In this document: positions 6,383 through 10,678 of the stretch, one piece after another
Position numbering within the stretch: the first letter of the stretch is position 1
Layout: each line of letters begins with the position of its first letter
Assembly: GCA_025356715.1 (NCBI GenBank)
Contig: JANXRU010000248.1
Location: 1-10,678, forward strand
Direction: 5' to 3'
Length of the DNA stretch: 10,678 nucleotides
Source of the DNA: Bacteroidota bacterium
GTDB taxonomy: Bacteria; Bacteroidota; Bacteroidia; B-17B0; B-17BO
The notes under the pieces: generated by a model
Told to the model about the DNA's origin: nothing
What the model saw: only the letters and a program-made list of their open reading frames with translations
Databases searched by the model: none
Program-made: the position numbers and the translations under genes

Positions 6383-7771
6383 TTAACTAAATATCTCTAT
6401 CACAAATTTAGGCATTAAACCTAAGGCAATGGTGAAGATGGTTGTTAACACTAATAACATGGTGTGTGATGTTTCAACAACAACAGGTGTTTCTGTTTCT
6501 GCTGGTTTAAAATACATCGCAATAATGACTTTGAAATAATAATATGCACCAACGGCTGATGTTAAAATAGCTACTATAATTAACCATTTAAAAGAAGTTC
6601 CTATCAATGTTGCAAACACGAAATACTTTGCAAAAAAGCCTGCGGTTACTGGTATACCAGCTAACGACAACATTGCTACTACCATACACGCAGCCATTAA
6701 CGGATTGCGTTTTCCTAAACCATTAAATGCATCTACATTCGCATTATTTTTTTCTTTTGATACATTGTATAATACGGTGAAGGCTGCAATAGAACCAATA
6801 CTATATGCTAACGAATAATATAAAATAGCTGAAACACTTGCCCAACCTCTATTATTAGCTAAAATAGCCATTAACATAAATGCGGCGTGGCTAATACTAG
6901 AGTATGCCAACATACGTTTCACACTTGTTTGAACAGCCGCTGTAAAGTTTGAAATAACTAATGATAATGCAATAATAATAGCTAAGATCATAGACCATGT
7001 TTCGCTAACACCACCAAACACCACTAAAAATAAATGCATAAATGCAGCGAAGGCGGCTGTTTTAACTATTGTACTCATTAAGGCTGTAATAACTGTTGGA
7101 GCTCCTTCATATACATCTGGTGCCCAAAAATGAAAAGGAGCAGCACTTACTTTAAAACACATCGCCACTAACATCATCAATACGCCTGCATAAAAGAACA
7201 CTGGCATTTCACCATGCGATTGAGAAATGTATCCGCGAATAGCCATTAAATCAAAGCTTCCAGTTGCGCCATAAATTAAAGCAATACCAAATAATAAAAA
7301 ACCAGAAGCAAAAGAACCCATGATTAAATATTTAAAACCTGCTTCGTTAGACGCTAAATTATTTTTCTTACTAGCTGCTAATACATACATTGGAATAGAT
7401 AAAATTTCAATTCCTAAAAACAACGTGGTCATATTACTGAAAGAGGTCAACATTAATGCACCAACTAATGCAAACAACACTAAAGCAAAATGATCTGTTA
7501 CATGATCTTCTTCGAAATAATCATTTGCTAAAATAAACCAAAAGAAAGCTGTTGCTAAAATAACACCACTAAATGCTAAAGCTACATTATCAAATCGAAT
7601 CATATTACCGAATGCTTCAATATTCATGTTTTGATTCCACTCTGTAAAATTAATGGCGTAAGCTCCTAAAATGCCAACTAATACAATGGGAAACAATGCT
7701 TTTTTGAATTTAAAAATTTCGGCTAACATTGCTAAAATTCCGAGTCCGCTTATTATAAATAGTCCTTTCAT
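6383..7771 (-). CDS. nuoN: NuoN, NADH-quinone oxidoreductase subunit N
   Basis: Subunit N of respiratory complex I, one of three antiporter-like inner-membrane subunits that pump protons when NADH is oxidised and quinone reduced. The 462-residue protein is almost entirely hydrophobic helices, about 14 by family. Key residues are all in place: Glu122 in LGIEILSIPMYVL (E. coli Glu133), Lys147 in GFKYLIMG, Lys207 in FKVSAAPFHFWAPDVYEGAP (E. coli Lys217), Lys237 in TIVKTAAFAAF (E. coli Lys247), and Lys382 in GIPVTAGFFAKYF (E. coli Lys395). VKRMLAYSSISHA is the conserved segment near Lys286. It is the last gene of the nuo operon, 118 bases after nuoM; no strong terminator follows, so some read-through toward the porP-like gene is possible. 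The start is the ATG just after a heptanucleotide repeat; no Shine-Dalgarno sequence is seen. Confidence 0.97.
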   Translation of the reverse strand: MKGLFIISGLGILAMLAEIFKFKKALFPIVLVGILGAYAINFTEWNQNMNIEAFGNMIRFDNVALAFSGVILATAFFWFILANDYFEEDHVTDHFALVLFALVGALMLTSFSNMTTLFLGIEILSIPMYVLAASKKNNLASNEAGFKYLIMGSFASGFLLFGIALIYGATGSFDLMAIRGYISQSHGEMPVFFYAGVLMMLVAMCFKVSAAPFHFWAPDVYEGAPTVITALMSTIVKTAAFAAFMHLFLVVFGGVSETWSMILAIIIALSLVISNFTAAVQTSVKRMLAYSSISHAAFMLMAILANNRGWASVSAILYYSLAYSIGSIAAFTVLYNVSKEKNNANVDAFNGLGKRNPLMAACMVVAMLSLAGIPVTAGFFAKYFVFATLIGTSFKWLIIVAILTSAVGAYYYFKVIIAMYFKPAETETPVVVETSHTMLLVLTTIFTIALGLMPKFVIEIFS

Positions 7772-7776
7772 TATTT

Positions 7777-7811
7777 GATTTTAAGATTTAAGATTTAAGA
7801 TTTAAGATTTT
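7777..7811. repeat. Heptanucleotide tandem repeat (GATTTAA) before nuoN
   Basis: Three exact copies of GATTTAA (7785-7791, 7792-7798, 7799-7805) are flanked by an 8-base variant GATTTTAA (7777-7784) and a partial copy GATTTT (7806-7811). On the transcript strand the repeats read TTAAATC and end five bases upstream of the nuoN ATG. The array could vary in length by slipped-strand mispairing; similar short arrays of this motif are, as I recall, frequent in AT-rich Bacteroidota spacers. Confidence 0.85.
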
Positions 7812-7870
7812 CGCCTAGTTCTAAAATCATTCATTAATATATTTTATTTTTTAATTTGTTATTCATTATC

Positions 7871-7891
7871 AAATTGACGCATTGTCAAATT
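7871..7891 (-). repeat. Small stem-loop at the nuoM stop codon
   Basis: TTGAC (7874-7878) and GTCAA (7884-7888) form a 5-bp stem with a 5-base loop, extendable by two A-T pairs past one mismatch. It overlaps the nuoM TAA stop. TCAAATT is also present as a direct repeat at 7869-7875 and 7885-7891. No T run follows, so it is not a terminator; it might mark an mRNA processing or stability point between nuoM and nuoN, but it is small enough to be chance. Confidence 0.3.
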
Positions 7892-9353
7892 ATCTCATTA
7901 AAAGCATCACATGTTTCGTTCCTTCTTCTGCTAAATCATTCAATGGTTTTGGATAAACACCAAAAGCAACAATAGCAGCACACGCAATGTATAAGACCCA
8001 TTTATCAGTTGATGCTAAAGAACCAAAAGCAATCGCTGAATCTTTTTTCTCACCCAACATAATAGTTTGATAACCGCGCAACATATACACTGCCCCTAAA
8101 ATAACCGTTAATCCAGCAAAGGCAGCTATCCAAGCGCTGTATTGATATACCCCGTTAATTAATAAAAATTCACCAACAAAACCATTTGTTAATGGTAATG
8201 CAACTGAACCTAGTAATACAATTAAAAATAATACAGCGAAATTTCCATTCATGCTTCTTATGCCGCCTAACTTATCCATTTCGTTAGTACCTGTATGTCG
8301 CATTAAAATATCTGCAATTAAAAACAAACCAACCACATTAATACCATGTGCTAACATTTGCATCACCGCACCTTGTATGCCTTGCTGATTGGCTGCTAAA
8401 ATTCCCGCAGCAATTAACCCAACGTGAGCAATGGATGAATAAGCAATTAAACGTTTGAAATCTTTTTGCGCCATAGCGATTAACGATGCGTAGATAATGC
8501 CGAATACTGATAAGCCAATTGCTACCCATCCCCATTTTTCAAGAGCTAATGGTGCCATTGGCAATAACCATTTAATTAAACCAAAAGTTCCCATTTTAAG
8601 CATAATCCCCGAAAGCAGCATCGTTCCTTGTGTTGGTGCATTTACATAAGTATCAGGTTGCCAAGTGTGCAACGGAAAGATGGGCATTTTAATTCCGAAT
8701 GCTAAAAAGATAGACCAGAATACAAATGATTGTTGATTGATTGTCATTGATTTACCCGCAGCATATAAATCAGTTAAAGCCCAAGATTTAATGCCTGTTT
8801 CAAAACCTGTGTGATTGTATAAATAAATTAAACCAACCAACATAAATAGCGAACCAAATAAGGTGTATACAAAAAACTTAAAAGTGATTATCGCTCTTCC
8901 TTCGCCACCCCATAATAAGCAAATAAAATAAATAGGGATTAAGGCTAACTCCCAAAACACATAAAACAAAAATCCGTCGTTAGCTACAAACACACCAACC
9001 AAAGCCATTTGCATCAATAAAATTAATCCATAAAATGAATTCGGATTTTTGTATTCAGTATTAAACGACGACAGAATAATCAAAGGCACTAAACCTGTTG
9101 TTAAAAGCACCATTAATAGCGAAAGCGCGTCAATGCTCACCGCAAAATGAATGCCTAAAGACTCTACCCAAGCACAGTTTAATTGCAACTGATTATTGTC
9201 GGGATTATGTTTGTATTGCATATAAACCACTAAGGCTAATACAAATTCTACAATTGATAATCCTAATGCGACTGCGCGACTCGCTTTTCCTTTGGCAAAG
9301 AATACCAATAGACTTGCTATCAATGGTACTGTAATTAATAATCCAACTAACAT
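7890..9353 (-). CDS. nuoM: NuoM, NADH-quinone oxidoreductase subunit M
   Basis: Subunit M of complex I, a second antiporter-like proton-translocating subunit in the inner membrane. The protein has 487 residues (E. coli NuoM 509) and is made of about 14 hydrophobic helices. Functional residues are visible: Glu135 in YVFWELALIPIYF (E. coli Glu144), Lys222 in FGIKMPIFPLHTWQPDTYVN (E. coli Lys234), Lys253 in MLKMGTFGLI (E. coli Lys265), and Glu395 in GFVGEFLLI (E. coli Glu407). FKRLIAYSSIAHVG is also conserved. These separate it from NuoN and NuoL. It lies 41 bases after nuoL and 118 before nuoN in the standard operon order. The start ATG gives the family-like N-terminus LVGLLITVPLIASLLV; no Shine-Dalgarno sequence is visible. 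Nothing is odd in length or composition. Confidence 0.97.
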   Translation of the reverse strand: MLVGLLITVPLIASLLVFFAKGKASRAVALGLSIVEFVLALVVYMQYKHNPDNNQLQLNCAWVESLGIHFAVSIDALSLLMVLLTTGLVPLIILSSFNTEYKNPNSFYGLILLMQMALVGVFVANDGFLFYVFWELALIPIYFICLLWGGEGRAIITFKFFVYTLFGSLFMLVGLIYLYNHTGFETGIKSWALTDLYAAGKSMTINQQSFVFWSIFLAFGIKMPIFPLHTWQPDTYVNAPTQGTMLLSGIMLKMGTFGLIKWLLPMAPLALEKWGWVAIGLSVFGIIYASLIAMAQKDFKRLIAYSSIAHVGLIAAGILAANQQGIQGAVMQMLAHGINVVGLFLIADILMRHTGTNEMDKLGGIRSMNGNFAVLFLIVLLGSVALPLTNGFVGEFLLINGVYQYSAWIAAFAGLTVILGAVYMLRGYQTIMLGEKKDSAIAFGSLASTDKWVLYIACAAIVAFGVYPKPLNDLAEEGTKHVMLLMR

Positions 9354-9394
9354 ATAATTTTTATTTGTGTTTTATAATTTGTTTAAATTCTATT

Positions 9395-10678
9395 TTATTT
9401 CATAAAGGCAAAAAACAAAATCAATACGATTCCCATCACCATACTAAAAATGTAAAAACCAATATGTCCTGTTTGTAACTTACGAACGACTGAGCCTATA
9501 CCGCTAACAGCATCTCCTACTCCATTTACAAACACATCTAAAACATGTTTATCAATATAGTTAAAGAGGCCAGCTTTCCAATCTAACGTCTTACGAATAG
9601 TTGCATCATAAAATTCATCCAAATAATACTTATTGTAAATTAATTTTTGAAGCCCCGGCATTTTTGCACCTTCTGCTAAAGGGCGAATATTTTTTTGCAT
9701 ATAAATAATATAGGCAATATAAATAATAGCTAAAGCCGCAATAGAAGCGATTCCCATTAACATCCACTCAACTTCGTGAGTTAAGATGCTTGGATTTTTA
9801 ATTTTAATAATCGGGTCTAAATATTCACCTATCCAATTGGTTTGATGCCAAAATTCAGGTAAACCTAATAACCCAGCTAATACAGCACATACAGCTAATA
9901 CAATTAAAGGAATCGTCATTGATTTTGGTGACTCATGTAAATGATGTTCTTGTTCGTGTGTTCCTCTGAATTTACCATAAAAGGTTAAGAAGAATAAACG
10001 GAACATATAAAACGCTGTTAACATAGATGTGACCATTCCGAAAAACCACAATACTGGTGAGTGTTCATAGGCATGAGCCAAAATTTCGTCTTTAGAAAAG
10101 AAACCTGAAAATGGCGGAATACCACTAATAGCGATAGTTCCAATAGCCATTGTTAGAAATGTAATTGGTAATGCTTTTTTCAAACCACCCATTTTACGCA
10201 TATCTTGTTCGCCGCCCATAGCGTGTATTACAGAACCGGCACCTAAGAATAATAAGGCTTTGAAAAACGCGTGTGTTGTTACGTGAAACACCGATGAGCT
10301 ATAAGCACCAACACCTAAGCCCAAAAACATTAAACCTAATTGAGATACGGTTGAGTAAGCCAATACTTTTTTAATATCATTTTGAAATAAGCCAATAGTT
10401 GCCGCAAATAGAGCGGTTGTAACGCCAACCACCGCAACAACTTCAGAAGCACATTCCGACATTGAATAAAACACATTAGAACGAACAATCATATAAATAC
10501 CTGCCGTTACCATCGTTGCAGCATGTATTAATGCTGATACGGGAGTTGGTCCAGCCATCGCATCTGGCAACCAAGTATATAAAGGCAATTGTGCTGATTT
10601 ACCCATTGCTCCAACAAACAATAATAAAGCAATAGCCGTTATCGTTCCTTGGCTTCCGTTGGATGCGCTTGAAAATAC
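9395..10678 (-). CDS. nuoL: NuoL, NADH-quinone oxidoreductase subunit L (5' end outside window)
   Basis: The C-terminal 427 residues of NuoL, the distal antiporter-like subunit of complex I. The frame is open to the window edge, so the gene starts beyond it; by alignment with E. coli NuoL (613 residues) about 200 N-terminal residues are missing. A TTG at 10621 lies inside a conserved helix and is not the start. Visible motifs: GAMGKSAQLPLYTWLPDAMA, whose Lys (visible residue 27) corresponds to E. coli Lys229, PTPVSALIHAATMVTAGIYM, THAFFKALLFLGAG (Lys140, E. coli Lys342), and SGIPPFSGFFSKDEI (Lys196, E. coli Lys399). A His-rich loop HEQEHHLHESP follows. The C-terminal part, NKYYLDEFYDATI to LQTGHIGFYIF, is the region of the long lateral helix and last membrane helix that brace NuoM and NuoN. 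It is followed by nuoM after 41 bases on the same strand. Confidence 0.97.
   Translation of the reverse strand, partial: VFSSASNGSQGTITAIALLLFVGAMGKSAQLPLYTWLPDAMAGPTPVSALIHAATMVTAGIYMIVRSNVFYSMSECASEVVAVVGVTTALFAATIGLFQNDIKKVLAYSTVSQLGLMFLGLGVGAYSSSVFHVTTHAFFKALLFLGAGSVIHAMGGEQDMRKMGGLKKALPITFLTMAIGTIAISGIPPFSGFFSKDEILAHAYEHSPVLWFFGMVTSMLTAFYMFRLFFLTFYGKFRGTHEQEHHLHESPKSMTIPLIVLAVCAVLAGLLGLPEFWHQTNWIGEYLDPIIKIKNPSILTHEVEWMLMGIASIAALAIIYIAYIIYMQKNIRPLAEGAKMPGLQKLIYNKYYLDEFYDATIRKTLDWKAGLFNYIDKHVLDVFVNGVGDAVSGIGSVVRKLQTGHIGFYIFSMVMGIVLILFFAFMK

Noticed and set aside
8338..8535. Minus-strand open frame of 65 codons within nuoM
   Set aside because: It overlaps the conserved core of NuoM in another frame.
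9098..9334. Plus-strand open frame of 78 codons opposite the start of nuoM
   Set aside because: It is antisense to the NuoM N-terminal helices, with no signal or motif of its own.
10619..10621. TTG at 10621 as start codon of a 408-residue nuoL
   Set aside because: The same frame stays open to the window edge and the TTG is inside the conserved LFVGAMGKSAQLP helix, so it is an internal Leu codon of a gene cut by the window.
1..10678. Defence island, CRISPR, prophage, transposase or other accessory system
   Set aside because: All genes but one match conserved families in normal order, no phage or transposase motif is seen, and the only repeats are the short ones reported.

Overview
The window is AT-rich DNA from a member of the Bacteroidota. 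The evidence is the SUF cluster typical of that phylum, a PorP/SprF-family outer-membrane protein, secreted proteins whose predicted signal-peptidase site is followed directly by Gln, a lipoprotein related to the phosphate-binding protein PstS beside a long secreted TPR protein, and mostly absent Shine-Dalgarno sequences. I cannot place it below phylum with confidence; the PstS-like/TPR pairing recalls flavobacterial-type genomes.

Layout. Positions 1-1784 (+) hold the end of an iron-sulfur cluster assembly operon: the 3' end of sufD, then sufS. Between them lies a paired-hairpin, REP-like element that runs into the longest possible sufS reading frame, so the sufS start is placed at 564. Positions 1897-5189 (+) carry three envelope proteins in a row: a PstS-like lipoprotein, a 187-residue secreted protein I do not recognise, and a 553-residue secreted TPR protein. 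A perfect 19-bp stem at 5205-5249 is a terminator shared with the convergent minus-strand gene for a PorP/SprF-like protein (5263-6195). Positions 6383-10678 (-) are the end of the complex I operon in the usual order nuoL (5' truncated by the window), nuoM, nuoN. These are the three antiporter-like, proton-pumping membrane subunits, and all the key charged residues within the visible parts are present.

How the genes relate. SufD and SufS build Fe-S clusters, and complex I is a major Fe-S enzyme, but adjacency here looks incidental. The PstS-like, unknown and TPR genes are probably transcribed together and act in the envelope. The porP-like gene stands alone, with its own leader of about 190 bases and an unusually good ribosome binding site.

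Most of the window is conserved housekeeping. I see no defence system, CRISPR array, tRNA, rRNA, insertion sequence or phage gene. The points most worth a second look are the REP-like element at sufS, the unknown protein inside the PstS-like/TPR cluster, the heptanucleotide tandem repeat in front of nuoN, and several small inverted or direct repeats in leaders. No intergenic gap exceeds 300 bases.
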